A DNA stretch of 30,973 nucleotides, from contig JAWWBT010000010.1 of NCBI GenBank assembly GCA_033720815.1, positions 1-30,973 of the forward strand, in the 5' to 3' direction. The first letter of the stretch is position 1. Every line of letters starts with the position of its first letter. The notes under the pieces are model-generated. The model was not told the origin of the DNA and did no database searches. It saw nothing but the letters and a program-made list of their open reading frames with translations. Shown piece after piece: positions 10,092 to 18,089 of the stretch. The position numbers and the translations under genes are program-made. Origin of the DNA: JAWWBS01 sp033720815 (GTDB lineage: Bacteria > Pseudomonadota > Gammaproteobacteria > Natronospirales > JAJUFS01).

Positions 10092-10121
10092 ATTATGGCC
10101 CAGTGCCGCCTTGTACCGCAA
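10092..10121 (-). promoter_or_regulatory. Candidate promoter of the LicC-like gene
   Basis: On the minus strand, CATAAT (10097-10092) serves as -10 and TTGCGG (10121-10116) as a weak -35, with an 18-bp spacer, in the 92-bp gap after kdkA. It would allow the cytidylyltransferase to be expressed apart from kdkA. Confidence 0.35.
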
Positions 10122-10136
10122 AGGCGTGCGGAAAAT

Positions 10137-10832
10137 TCAGCCGTTGTAGGCGTCGCGCAGTGCCCGCCAACCAGCATCCATTGCCGGGTCTTCCGGTCGC
10201 AGCTTGTCCAGCGAACGGCGCAATCGCTTGAGATTGGCTTCGCGCCAGGCAGTATCCTGTGGCCGGACCTGGCCGCGGTCCCAGTCGATGACCGTGACAC
10301 TGTCACCTTCGACAAGGATATTGTGGGCGTTGAGGTCGGCGTGCCAGGCACCGGCATCGTGAAGCCGGCGAACGGTACGGCCAATGGCACGCCACGTGGC
10401 CTCGCCGGCCGACTCCAGCATCGAGGCGAAGGATGTACCTGGCACGGTTGCGGTAATCAGCGCGCCACGGTAGCCGATGAGGCCACGGTCAACGCGCGCG
10501 GCGACGGGCCGGGGAACCGGCAGGCCTTCGTCGTGCAGTCGCGCAGTGATGTACCACTCGTGAAACGGACGGGTACGCTCAAGGCCGGCATAGAAATACC
10601 AGTCGAGGACCACGCGACCGACCAGGCCGCCACGGCGATACTGGCGCAATACCCAGTCGATATCGCCATCCTGGATGCGCCAGGCAGCGCCGCGACCGCC
10701 CAGGGGTTCGCCGAGCGCCTCGCGCGCCGTCCAGTAGGACGGGGTAAAGACATGTTCATGGATTTTGTCGGCTTGCGCGGCGTCATATACGATAATGCCG
10801 TTCTGCAGCGCCTTTCTTTCAGCCTTGATCAT
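10137..10832 (-). CDS. kdkA: 3-deoxy-D-manno-octulosonic acid kinase (Kdo kinase)
   Basis: KdkA phosphorylates the 4-position of the lipid A-proximal Kdo using ATP, on the cytoplasmic side of the inner membrane. The 231-residue protein has a small kinase fold: VLRQYRRGGLVGR (61-73, glycine-rich region with the ATP-contact Arg/Lys), RPFHEWYITARLHDEGLPVPRPV, the catalytic loop HADLNAHN at 164-171 with Asp166, and DWDRG at 183-187 binding metal. ATG 10832 has GGATCC as ribosome site. An in-frame TTG at 10844 is less likely. In Haemophilus, Vibrio and Bordetella this kinase accompanies a one-Kdo inner core. The gene diverges from the GT9 gene with only 11 bp between start codons. Confidence 0.92.
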   Translation of the reverse strand: MIKAERKALQNGIIVYDAAQADKIHEHVFTPSYWTAREALGEPLGGRGAAWRIQDGDIDWVLRQYRRGGLVGRVVLDWYFYAGLERTRPFHEWYITARLHDEGLPVPRPVAARVDRGLIGYRGALITATVPGTSFASMLESAGEATWRAIGRTVRRLHDAGAWHADLNAHNILVEGDSVTVIDWDRGQVRPQDTAWREANLKRLRRSLDKLRPEDPAMDAGWRALRDAYNG

Positions 10833-10843
10833 TGCGGGATCCA
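10833..10843. promoter_or_regulatory. 11-bp divergent start region with a shared palindromic ribosome-binding site
   Basis: The start codons of kdkA (minus, 10832) and the GT9 gene (plus, 10844) are separated by just 11 bp. These bases include the palindrome GGATCC (10837-10842), extended by one G on the plus side. It can act as a Shine-Dalgarno core on both strands. No promoter fits here, so each gene's promoter must lie inside the opposite gene and the two 5' ends must overlap. Confidence 0.75.
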
Positions 10844-11929
10844 ATGTTTGCCGAAGCTCCCCGACGTCTGTGCATCATGCGACTCTCCGCCATCGGGGAC
10901 GTGTGCCATACCCTGCCGGTGGTCCGAACAATACAGGATCACTGGCCTGAAACACACCTGACATGGATCATCGGCAAGCTGGAACACCAGCTCGTCGGCG
11001 ACATCCCCGGTATCGAATTCATCGTGTACGACAAGCGTGGCGGAAAGGCTGCAAAACGGCATGTTGTCGACATGCTGGGCGACCGCGAATTCGAGGCATT
11101 GCTGCACATGCAGGTTGCGCTGCGTTCAAGCCTGCTCGCACGCAAGGTAAGGACACCAGTGCGCATCGGTTTCGACCGACCGCGCGCGAGGGATTGGCAG
11201 TGGCTTTTCACCAACCAGCGAATTGCCGCGCGTGAACGCGAGCACGTGATGGACAGCCTGTTCGGTTTCAGCGATGCGCTTGGCATACCGCGACCCCGCC
11301 AGCCACGCTGGGACATTCCGGTTCCGGAAAGGAATCGCAGTGAAGCCGAGCAGCTGCTCCCCGGTGATCAGCCGACCCTCCTCATTTCGCCCTGCTCCAG
11401 CCAGCGCGCCCGGAATTTCCGCAACTGGAGCGTCGCGCGCTACGCCGCCGTTGCCGACCATGCGGCACGCCAACATGGCGTGAGGACGATCATCACCGGC
11501 GGCCCGACAACGCTGGAACGCGAATACGGCGAGGCGATTGCCGAAACGGTACAACAGGCCGAGGTCATCAATGTTGTCGGCAAGACATCGCTGAAAACAC
11601 TGTACGGACTGCTGGGTCGTGCCAGTGTTGTGCTTTGCCCGGACTCCGGCCCCGCGCACATGGCGAATGCTGCAAACACTCCGGTGATCGGTCTCTATGC
11701 AACTTCCAATCCGCTGCGCACCGGCCCTCACGACAGCCTCGCCTGGACAGTGAATCGCTACCCGGATGCCTTGCAGAAGGCACTGGGCAAGACGGTGGAC
11801 GAAGTCCGCTGGGGCCAACGGGTACGCGATCCCGATGCGATGGATGTCATCGAAGTCAGCGACGTCACGGCAAACCTTGACGCGCTATCCGTGGCCGGCT
11901 TTCCGGAGCTGCGACCACCGCTATGCTAG
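10844..11929 (+). CDS. Glycosyltransferase family 9 protein (ADP-heptose:LPS heptosyltransferase, WaaC-like)
   Basis: This 361-residue GT-B enzyme is of the heptosyltransferase family, which transfers heptose from ADP-heptose to Kdo or to the first heptose of the LPS core. The N-terminus MRLSAIGDVCHTLPVVR (12-28) matches the WaaC-type motif. WIIGKLEHQLV, LLISPCSSQRARNFRNWSVARYA and CPDSGPAHMANAANTPVIGLYA follow, the latter being the ADP-heptose-binding region. ATG 10844 has GGGATC at good spacing. An in-frame TTG at 10832 would add four residues. Its substrate is likely the product of HldE. WaaC, WaaF and WaaQ roles cannot be separated with certainty; the N-terminal motif favours heptosyltransferase I. 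Confidence 0.88.
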   Translation: MFAEAPRRLCIMRLSAIGDVCHTLPVVRTIQDHWPETHLTWIIGKLEHQLVGDIPGIEFIVYDKRGGKAAKRHVVDMLGDREFEALLHMQVALRSSLLARKVRTPVRIGFDRPRARDWQWLFTNQRIAAREREHVMDSLFGFSDALGIPRPRQPRWDIPVPERNRSEAEQLLPGDQPTLLISPCSSQRARNFRNWSVARYAAVADHAARQHGVRTIITGGPTTLEREYGEAIAETVQQAEVINVVGKTSLKTLYGLLGRASVVLCPDSGPAHMANAANTPVIGLYATSNPLRTGPHDSLAWTVNRYPDALQKALGKTVDEVRWGQRVRDPDAMDVIEVSDVTANLDALSVAGFPELRPPLC

Positions 11930-11932
11930 AAT
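11924..11932 (+). promoter_or_regulatory. Candidate extended -10 promoter of the GT2 gene
   Basis: TGCTAGAAT is an extended -10 element that includes the TAG stop codon of the preceding GT9 gene, 53 bp before the next ATG. No good -35 is seen. The same nine bases occur upstream of the MFS gene. Confidence 0.4.
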
Positions 11933-11985
11933 TTTGCGCCTGATCGCGAGGAAACCTCGCCACCAGCAGCCTTACCGGAGTCTTC

Positions 11986-12813
11986 ATGTTCATTTCCGCC
12001 ATCGTCAGCACGTACAACTCCCCTGACTGGCTCGAGAAGGTCGTCATCGGCTTTAGCGCGCAGACGCACCGCGATTTCGAGCTGGTGATTGCGGACGACG
12101 GCTCCGGCCCGGAAACCGCGGAACGCATCGAGCAGTTACGCGAACGCACCGGGCTGACCATTCGCCACGTGTGGCAGGAAGACGACGGCTTCCAGAAAAC
12201 GAAGATCCTGAACAAGGCGATTCGTGAAGCCACCGGCGACTACCTGCTGTTCACCGATGGCGACTGCATACCGCGTGCAGATTTCCTTGCTGTCCATGCA
12301 GCAACCGCCGAGCCGGGCCACTACCTTTCCGGTGGTTATTACAAGCTGCCAATGGAAACCAGCCACGCCATTACCAATGACGACATCACCAGCGGTCGCG
12401 CCTTCGATGCCGAATGGCTGAAGGCGCATGGTGATCGCCTGCCGTTCAACAAGCGCTGGAAGCTCACGGCAAAAGGCAAGTGGGCGAAGTTCCTGAACGC
12501 GCTGACGCCGACGAAACCGACCTGGAATGGCCACAACGCATCCGGCTGGCGCGAGGATATCGAAGCCGTGAACGGCTTCGATGAGCGCATGCAATACGGT
12601 GGCGAAGATGTGGAGATGGGCCTGCGCCTGGTAAATCGCGGCGTCGAGCCGAAGCAGATCCGATACAGCGCGATCTGCATCCACCTCGATCATGCCCGGG
12701 GCTACGTTAATGAAGTGGCACGTGAACGGAATCGAGAAATCCGTCGCGAAACGGTCAACGAAAACAAGACCTGGACACCCTACGGGCTCTTCAAGGGCAA
12801 CAAGCCTGCCTGA
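11986..12813 (+). CDS. Glycosyltransferase family 2 protein with C-terminal galactosyltransferase-type domain
   Basis: This 275-residue cytoplasmic GT-A glycosyltransferase starts with the family's nucleotide-sugar-binding strand (FISAIVSTYNSPDWLEKVV). DDG is at 37-39 and the metal-binding DGD at 91-93. The C-terminal part has GWREDIEAVNGFDERMQYGGEDVEMGLRLVNRG, split here only to show the conserved GFDE and GGEDVEM elements around the likely catalytic base. The gene lies in the LPS-core island behind the heptosyltransferase, so it probably adds a hexose or amino sugar to the core. Donor and acceptor are unknown. Its TGA directly abuts the TGA of the convergent ligase fusion, leaving no room for a terminator. 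Confidence 0.85.
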   Translation: MFISAIVSTYNSPDWLEKVVIGFSAQTHRDFELVIADDGSGPETAERIEQLRERTGLTIRHVWQEDDGFQKTKILNKAIREATGDYLLFTDGDCIPRADFLAVHAATAEPGHYLSGGYYKLPMETSHAITNDDITSGRAFDAEWLKAHGDRLPFNKRWKLTAKGKWAKFLNALTPTKPTWNGHNASGWREDIEAVNGFDERMQYGGEDVEMGLRLVNRGVEPKQIRYSAICIHLDHARGYVNEVARERNREIRRETVNENKTWTPYGLFKGNKPA

Positions 12814-14862
12814 TCATTCCTCGTTGCGATTACCTTCCTGCGCCTCGCTGGCCCATAGCGCGGCGTACTTGTTGAAGGTGTATTGCGCATGCAGGCAGGC
12901 CAGCACGAAACCGTGGCGGCCATCGAGGAACCCGAACCGCGCGATGTAGTTGTAGAAGAAGTTGTAAAGCGCGCGCGCACCTGCCGTGAAGGCGCCACTC
13001 CGTTTACCGCGCTCCCATCGCGCTCCCGACTGCAGGCGAGCATATTCCACGAACTTTTCGATCGCGTGCCCGTAATCGCGCCATGTCGGGTGCAGCAACG
13101 GGCTGCGCATCAGGCTGATGCGCCCCGACGAAAGCTCGACGCGCTCGTGAACCGGGACATCGGTATAGCGCCCCAGCTCCCGCCGGAACAACCGGAGCGG
13201 CGCCTGCCAGCTGCCACCGTAATCCACCTGTCGCCCGAAGATGATCATCGGACGCGCAATGCGGTAACCCTCGAAATCGGGGCGCTCGCGCAGCTCGTGG
13301 TCGATTTCATTCTTCAGTGCCTTTGTCGGCACCTCGTCAGCGTCCAGCGATAACACCCAGTCCTTTGTGGCGAGTTCCAGCGCGCGCTGTTTCTGTCGGC
13401 CAAAGCCCGGCCAGTCCGTCTCCTTGACGATATCTGCATACTTACGCGCAATCGCGACGGTTCCATCGGTACTTCCCGAATCGAGCACGATGATTTCATC
13501 GGCCCATCCCTTCACCGCGGCCAGCGTATCGCCGATGCGATCGGCCTCGTTCTTCGCAATGATGATCACACTGAGCGACTGCTCGCGCGGCACTTCGGTT
13601 GCGAGGTATACCCGCTCGCGCGCACGGATCAGGCCGTAGATCACCGACAGGCTGAATACATAGAACGTGATCTGCAGGGATCGATCGAACACCGCCTCGA
13701 CGAGCGCGAAATGCATGTAACCGACGATCAGTGCAATGCCGGCAAATGAGAGCGCGACGATTTCCGCATCACGATGTCGCCATGCCCACAGGAAATGCTT
13801 CAACGGCACGATGAACAGCAGGAACAGCGCCACCAGGCCAACCAGGCCGCGACTCGCCAGCACGGAAAGATATTCATTGTGCGGATGGTTGTAATCGAGG
13901 AAGAACGCGTCAATACGCCCCGCTTCGTACCACTCGCGCACGTTCTGGATGTAGCCACCGACGCCGGCACCGAGCAGCGGATTTTCCAGGAAGCTCGCCC
14001 AGGCGACCTGCCACATGACAAACCGTTCATCGAAACCAACGGGGCCCGCCTGCAACGCCGCGAGGCTGCCAACTCCCGTCGTTGCGACCAGGTCACGACC
14101 CGCCACGCTCAGTCCATAAAGCAGGCTCACCAGCAGTACGATACCCCCGAGCAGCCACCATCGAAGGCGACCCGGCCCCCGTGCAAACAGCAGGAACACC
14201 AGGAACAGCAGCGCAGGAAGCGCCAGCCACGTGGTCAGCGTCCCTGACAGGAAACTCGCTACGCAGCCTGCAACGACGGCGGTGGCTGGCAGGACAACGA
14301 GAACCGGATGATGCTGGCGGAAATGCGTGATCCCGCCCAGGCTCATGAAACCCATCACGAGTGCCAATGCGCCAAAGGCAATGGGATCCGACGGACCCGC
14401 GACCCGCACGATCTCGTCCGCACCTGCCTGCCAGAGTGCGTAGACCGCCGCGCCGATGGCACCGAACGCCAGGCCGAACCACCACAGGAATTCGCGCCCA
14501 GGCACGCGGCGCACCGCGAGGAAAATCGGGACAAACAGCAGGAACCGAGCCAGGCGGCCGACTTTCTTGAAACCCAGGTAACTGATTTCGCCGAGCGCCC
14601 AGGCCAGCACGGCAACCGCAAAGAAGAAAACCACGCTGAAGACCAGCAGCTTTTCGTCGCGGGTGAGGTTGACCGGCCGGCCATCCTGCAACGTGAAGGC
14701 AATGCCCAGGATGCCGACAACGAGCAGGCTGCCCGTCGCACCGCTGTCGACCAGCAGTGCGGCAAGCGGGAACAGCGCAATGAACAGCGCCACCACGGTC
14801 GCCCGCCAACCCGTGAGGGCATCAGCGAACAGGGGCAGGCGTGCGTGAGGCGCTGCAATCAT
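12814..14862 (-). CDS. Fusion of O-antigen ligase (WaaL-like) and WaaE/KdtX-like core glucosyltransferase
   Basis: This 682-residue protein joins two functions usually encoded separately. Residues 1 to about 415 hold roughly ten to twelve membrane helices and the ligase signature: ERFVMWQVAW at about 279-288, NPLLGAG at 294-300, and HPHNEYLSVL with His328 at the position of the catalytic ligase histidine. This part would join undecaprenyl-linked O-antigen to lipid A-core in the periplasmic leaflet. Residues 430-682 form a GT2 domain of the WaaE/KdtX group, which adds glucose to heptose: SVIIIAKNEADRIGDTL, DSGSTDG at 461-467, DADE at 507-510, and a C-terminal GFLDGRHGF ... AQYTFNKYAALWA tail typical of that group. 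The frame is continuous with no sign of a frameshift. A Wzy-type polymerase is the alternative for the membrane part. Confidence 0.87.
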   Translation of the reverse strand: MIAAPHARLPLFADALTGWRATVVALFIALFPLAALLVDSGATGSLLVVGILGIAFTLQDGRPVNLTRDEKLLVFSVVFFFAVAVLAWALGEISYLGFKKVGRLARFLLFVPIFLAVRRVPGREFLWWFGLAFGAIGAAVYALWQAGADEIVRVAGPSDPIAFGALALVMGFMSLGGITHFRQHHPVLVVLPATAVVAGCVASFLSGTLTTWLALPALLFLVFLLFARGPGRLRWWLLGGIVLLVSLLYGLSVAGRDLVATTGVGSLAALQAGPVGFDERFVMWQVAWASFLENPLLGAGVGGYIQNVREWYEAGRIDAFFLDYNHPHNEYLSVLASRGLVGLVALFLLFIVPLKHFLWAWRHRDAEIVALSFAGIALIVGYMHFALVEAVFDRSLQITFYVFSLSVIYGLIRARERVYLATEVPREQSLSVIIIAKNEADRIGDTLAAVKGWADEIIVLDSGSTDGTVAIARKYADIVKETDWPGFGRQKQRALELATKDWVLSLDADEVPTKALKNEIDHELRERPDFEGYRIARPMIIFGRQVDYGGSWQAPLRLFRRELGRYTDVPVHERVELSSGRISLMRSPLLHPTWRDYGHAIEKFVEYARLQSGARWERGKRSGAFTAGARALYNFFYNYIARFGFLDGRHGFVLACLHAQYTFNKYAALWASEAQEGNRNEE

Positions 14863-14887
14863 GCGGAGAGGTCCGCGCGCGCCAGGA

Positions 14888-15097
14888 TCAGGAGGCGTCG
14901 ACCAGCACGTAGTCCGCGCTGCAGTAAGGGCACTTGGCCTTGCCCTTGTCCTCGATCGGCAGGTAGACCTTCGGGTGCGAGTTCCACAGGCTCATGCCCG
15001 GCATCGGGCAATGCAGCGGCAGGTCCTTGCGGGTCACTTCATAACGGTTCTGGGCATTCGGCTGGATCGTGCCTTCGTTATTTGCGCGCTGTTCCAC
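14888..15097 (-). CDS. Small zinc-finger protein, CHCC type (NDUFS6-like domain)
   Basis: This 69-residue protein contains the CHCC zinc-finger pattern: LHCPMPGMSLWNSHPKVYLPI, with Cys30 and His41 counted by eye, then CPYCSADYVL near the C-terminus. The domain is shared with a mitochondrial complex I accessory subunit, but its role in bacteria is not established. GTG 15097 is supported by AGGAG with a 7-nt spacing. It sits 25 bp ahead of the ligase fusion and 48 bp behind glnE, with its own extended -10 promoter, and is therefore probably co-transcribed with the ligase fusion. Confidence 0.88.
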   Translation of the reverse strand: MEQRANNEGTIQPNAQNRYEVTRKDLPLHCPMPGMSLWNSHPKVYLPIEDKGKAKCPYCSADYVLVDAS

Positions 15098-15139
15098 CGT
15101 GTTTCTCCTGGAAAGGCTTCAATTCGTGAATATCGCGGC

Positions 15140-15148
15140 ATTATATCA
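15140..15148 (-). promoter_or_regulatory. Extended -10 promoter overlapping the glnE stop codon
   Basis: On the minus strand the bases TGATATAAT make a perfect extended -10 (TGnTATAAT). The TGA is the glnE stop codon. Transcription would start near 15133, giving a leader of about 36 nt to the CHCC zinc-finger gene. No matching -35 is seen, as is usual for extended -10 promoters. Confidence 0.6.
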
Positions 15149-18043
15149 GCGCCAAGCGCCGCTTTGGCCATCGCTTTGGCCATCGTTCTTGCCAAATTCC
15201 ATTTCCCAGACCGAGCGAACCTGGAACCGGGTTGCCTCGAGTCGGTCGTCTGAAATCACTGCCGGCCGCCCCTGGAGTGCGCAGGCATGCACTTCCCCAC
15301 GCAACTGGCGGTAGGCATCGATCAACGTGGCAACGCGGTCCTTCGGCAGCCGACCGGATTCCGCGAGTCGCTCGAGGAAACGGATCGTGTCCGGCACGTC
15401 GAGAAGCTGCGGAATTGCCGGCGCCTCGCGCAACACCCAGTACTGGGTGAGGAATTCGATGTCCGTGATGCCACCGCGCCCGCCTTTCAGGTGAAATTCA
15501 CCCTCGCGGTCCTCCTGCTCGCGACGCATGCGCTCACGCATGTCGCGCACGTCGGATCGCAGGGTTACGGGGTCGCGATCACGGGTCAGCACTTCCCGCC
15601 GGATGTCGCGAAAGCCCTCCGCAAGATCCTGGTCACCGGCCACGGCGCGCGCCCTCAGCAGGGCCTGGTGCTCCCAGGTCCAGGCCTGTTCACGCTGGTA
15701 CTTGGCGAAAGCATCAAGCGAAGTCACCAGCAGCCCACCCTTGCCGGAGGGCCGCAAGCGCGTGTCCACCTCGTAGAGCGTGCCCGCCGTCGTCGGGGTG
15801 GAGAGCAGGTGAATCAGTCGCTGCGTGAGACGCAGGAAATAGACCGAGTTCTCGACGCTACGGTCACCATCGGTCACGGCACCTTCGCTCGGAGAGTCGT
15901 GCATGAAGACCAGGTCGAGGTCGGAACCGTAGCCAAGCTCAAGGCCACCGAGCTTGCCGTAGGCAACGACGAGGAAACGCGCTTCGCGGCTTTCACCGTT
16001 TTCTTCGACCATGGGCCGGCCATGACGCTGCAACAGGTGCGCCGACGCGAGGTCCAGCGTCGACTGGATCACGCGCTCGGCGAGGTGTGTCAGCAGGTCA
16101 CTCACTCGCATCAGCGGCAGCGATCCGGAAATATCCGCGGCGGCGATGCGCATCTGGCTGACCTGCTGGAATTCGCGCAGGGCATCCATCACGGCTTCCA
16201 GGTCATCTTCATCGGTGCGCGCCAGTGCAGCCTCAAGCTCTTCATCGAGCAACTGCTCATCGGGCTGCTGCTCGAACAGGCGCGGATCAAGCAGTTCATC
16301 CAGCAGGATCGGATGGCGGGTCACGAGTCCGGCAATGTGCTTGCTGGCAGCGAACAGTTGCGCCAGCCGCGACAGCGCTTCCGGATGCTCGGCGAGCAAG
16401 GCCAGGTAGGTCGTGCGCCCCAGCACGGCATCAACCAGGTCCAGCATCCGTACCGCCGCCTCTTCCGGAGCATCCTCCTGCCGCGCCGCTGCCGCGAGCA
16501 ATCGCGGTACCAGGGCATTCACGCGGCGATGACCCTGCGCGCCAGGCGGCTGCTTTTCCATGCGCGCAGCGAGCTGCTTCATTTCACGTTGCAGCAACGG
16601 TACATCCTTGAAACCGGCCTGCAGCAACAGCTCTTCCGCGCCATCAATGTCATCCCATGCCGGATCCAACGGATGCTGCGACGCGCCCTTTTCTGCGGGT
16701 CCGAGAAAGGCCTGGTCAAAAATGCGACTGACGCGGTTGCGATGCTCATGCCAGTGATCAACCAATGCCGAGGAACTGTCGAACCCCATGCTCCACGCGA
16801 TCGGGAACAGCGATTCCTCATCGTCCGGCACATCATGGGTCTGCTGGTCATCCACCATCTGCAGGCGGTTCTCCAGCAATCTCAGGAAACGGTACGCCGC
16901 CTCCAGCTGTTCGGTATCACGATCGGCGAGACAATCGAGATCCCTCGCCGCATGAAGCGCAGTGAGAAACTCGCGACTGCGTAACGCCGGCTCGCGACCA
17001 CCCCGCACCAGCTGGAACAGCTGCACGATGAACTCCGCCTCGCGAATGCCACCAGGACCAAGCTTCACGTGATGCTGGCGATCACGGCGTTGCACGTCGC
17101 GATTGATCGAAGCCTTCATGTCACGCAGCGCTTCGAAGACACTGAAGTCCAGGTAACGGCGGTAGACGAATGGCCGCAGCATGTCGAGCAGCTCATCGCC
17201 CGCCGCCATGTCGCCGGCAACCGGTCGAGCCTTGATGAAGGCGTAGCGCTCCCATTCACGGCCATGCTGCTGGTAATAGGCTTCCATTCCATCGAAGCTC
17301 TGCACAAGGGGGCCGCCATCACCAAACGGCCGCAGGCGCATGTCTACCCGGTACACAAACCCGTCCGCCGTCATGTCATCCAGAACGCGAATCAGGCGCT
17401 GGCCAAGGCGCGAAAAATACTGCTCGTTCGACAGGGGCCGCTCGCCGTCACTTTCACCCTGGGCGGCGAAGGAAAACACGAGGTCGATATCCGACGAGAA
17501 ATTCAGCTCGCGCCCGCCGAGCTTGCCCATGCCGAGCACCACCAGGCCCAGCGCATTGCCTTCCGCATCGCGCGCCTCGCCATGGTTCTGCTTCAGGTCA
17601 CGATGCAACCACTGCAAGGCTGCATCGATCAGCATATCGGCAAGCTCGGAGGTATCACGCAGGGTCTGTTCAAGAGTCGCCAGACCCGCGACATCACGCC
17701 AGGCGATGCGCAGCATTCCCGACTGACGGTGTCGCCGAAGTGATCGCTGCAGGCTGGCAATATCGCTGACCTCGGCAAGCTCGGTATCAAGTTGCCGGCG
17801 CAGCTTGTCGACATCGAGCGGTTCCCCGATGCCTTCAACAAACCGGGCATCAAGCAGTTGTGGCTGGCGTGTCAGCACGCGCACGGCGAATCCCGACAAG
17901 GCCAGGAGGCGCAGGAACCCGTCCGCCTCAGTGATGCGGTCGAGCATGACGTCATGCTCGCGCAGGCGCTGCAGGCGCCGTTCCACATCAGGCCCTATGG
18001 CGTCGGGAAGTTTCTCGAGTGCGGCAAGAATGGAATCAGTCAT
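15146..18043 (-). CDS. glnE: Bifunctional glutamine synthetase adenylyltransferase / adenylyl-removing enzyme GlnE
   Basis: GlnE attaches AMP to, and phosphorolytically removes it from, a tyrosine of glutamine synthetase, switching ammonia assimilation off or on under control of PII. The 965-residue protein has two nucleotidyltransferase domains. The N-terminal de-adenylylating domain shows GMGKLGGRELNFSSDIDLV from about residue 171. The C-terminal adenylylating domain shows AYGKLGGLELGYGSDLDLV from about 694. Both keep the two metal-binding Asp residues. ATG 18043 begins the homologous region (MTDSILAALEKLP). The longer upstream frame overlaps the GGDEF-EAL gene and is not coding. The last codons contain a perfect 12-bp tandem duplication giving DGQSDGQS. 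Family length is about 950. Confidence 0.97.
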   Translation of the reverse strand: MTDSILAALEKLPDAIGPDVERRLQRLREHDVMLDRITEADGFLRLLALSGFAVRVLTRQPQLLDARFVEGIGEPLDVDKLRRQLDTELAEVSDIASLQRSLRRHRQSGMLRIAWRDVAGLATLEQTLRDTSELADMLIDAALQWLHRDLKQNHGEARDAEGNALGLVVLGMGKLGGRELNFSSDIDLVFSFAAQGESDGERPLSNEQYFSRLGQRLIRVLDDMTADGFVYRVDMRLRPFGDGGPLVQSFDGMEAYYQQHGREWERYAFIKARPVAGDMAAGDELLDMLRPFVYRRYLDFSVFEALRDMKASINRDVQRRDRQHHVKLGPGGIREAEFIVQLFQLVRGGREPALRSREFLTALHAARDLDCLADRDTEQLEAAYRFLRLLENRLQMVDDQQTHDVPDDEESLFPIAWSMGFDSSSALVDHWHEHRNRVSRIFDQAFLGPAEKGASQHPLDPAWDDIDGAEELLLQAGFKDVPLLQREMKQLAARMEKQPPGAQGHRRVNALVPRLLAAAARQEDAPEEAAVRMLDLVDAVLGRTTYLALLAEHPEALSRLAQLFAASKHIAGLVTRHPILLDELLDPRLFEQQPDEQLLDEELEAALARTDEDDLEAVMDALREFQQVSQMRIAAADISGSLPLMRVSDLLTHLAERVIQSTLDLASAHLLQRHGRPMVEENGESREARFLVVAYGKLGGLELGYGSDLDLVFMHDSPSEGAVTDGDRSVENSVYFLRLTQRLIHLLSTPTTAGTLYEVDTRLRPSGKGGLLVTSLDAFAKYQREQAWTWEHQALLRARAVAGDQDLAEGFRDIRREVLTRDRDPVTLRSDVRDMRERMRREQEDREGEFHLKGGRGGITDIEFLTQYWVLREAPAIPQLLDVPDTIRFLERLAESGRLPKDRVATLIDAYRQLRGEVHACALQGRPAVISDDRLEATRFQVRSVWEMEFGKNDGQSDGQSGAWR
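15161..15184. repeat. Tandem 12-bp duplication at the 3' end of glnE
   Basis: GCTTTGGCCATC occurs twice back to back (15161-15172 and 15173-15184). In the glnE frame it duplicates the tetrapeptide DGQS four residues before the C-terminal end, so it keeps the frame and is probably neutral. Confidence 0.9.
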
Positions 18044-18089
18044 GTTGCCGCCAACATACAAGAGCGGCAGTCGGCAGGCCAGCGGGACT

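Noticed and set aside
15287..16984. 565-codon open frame on the plus strand
   Set aside because: Antisense shadow of glnE, whose motifs are unmistakable.
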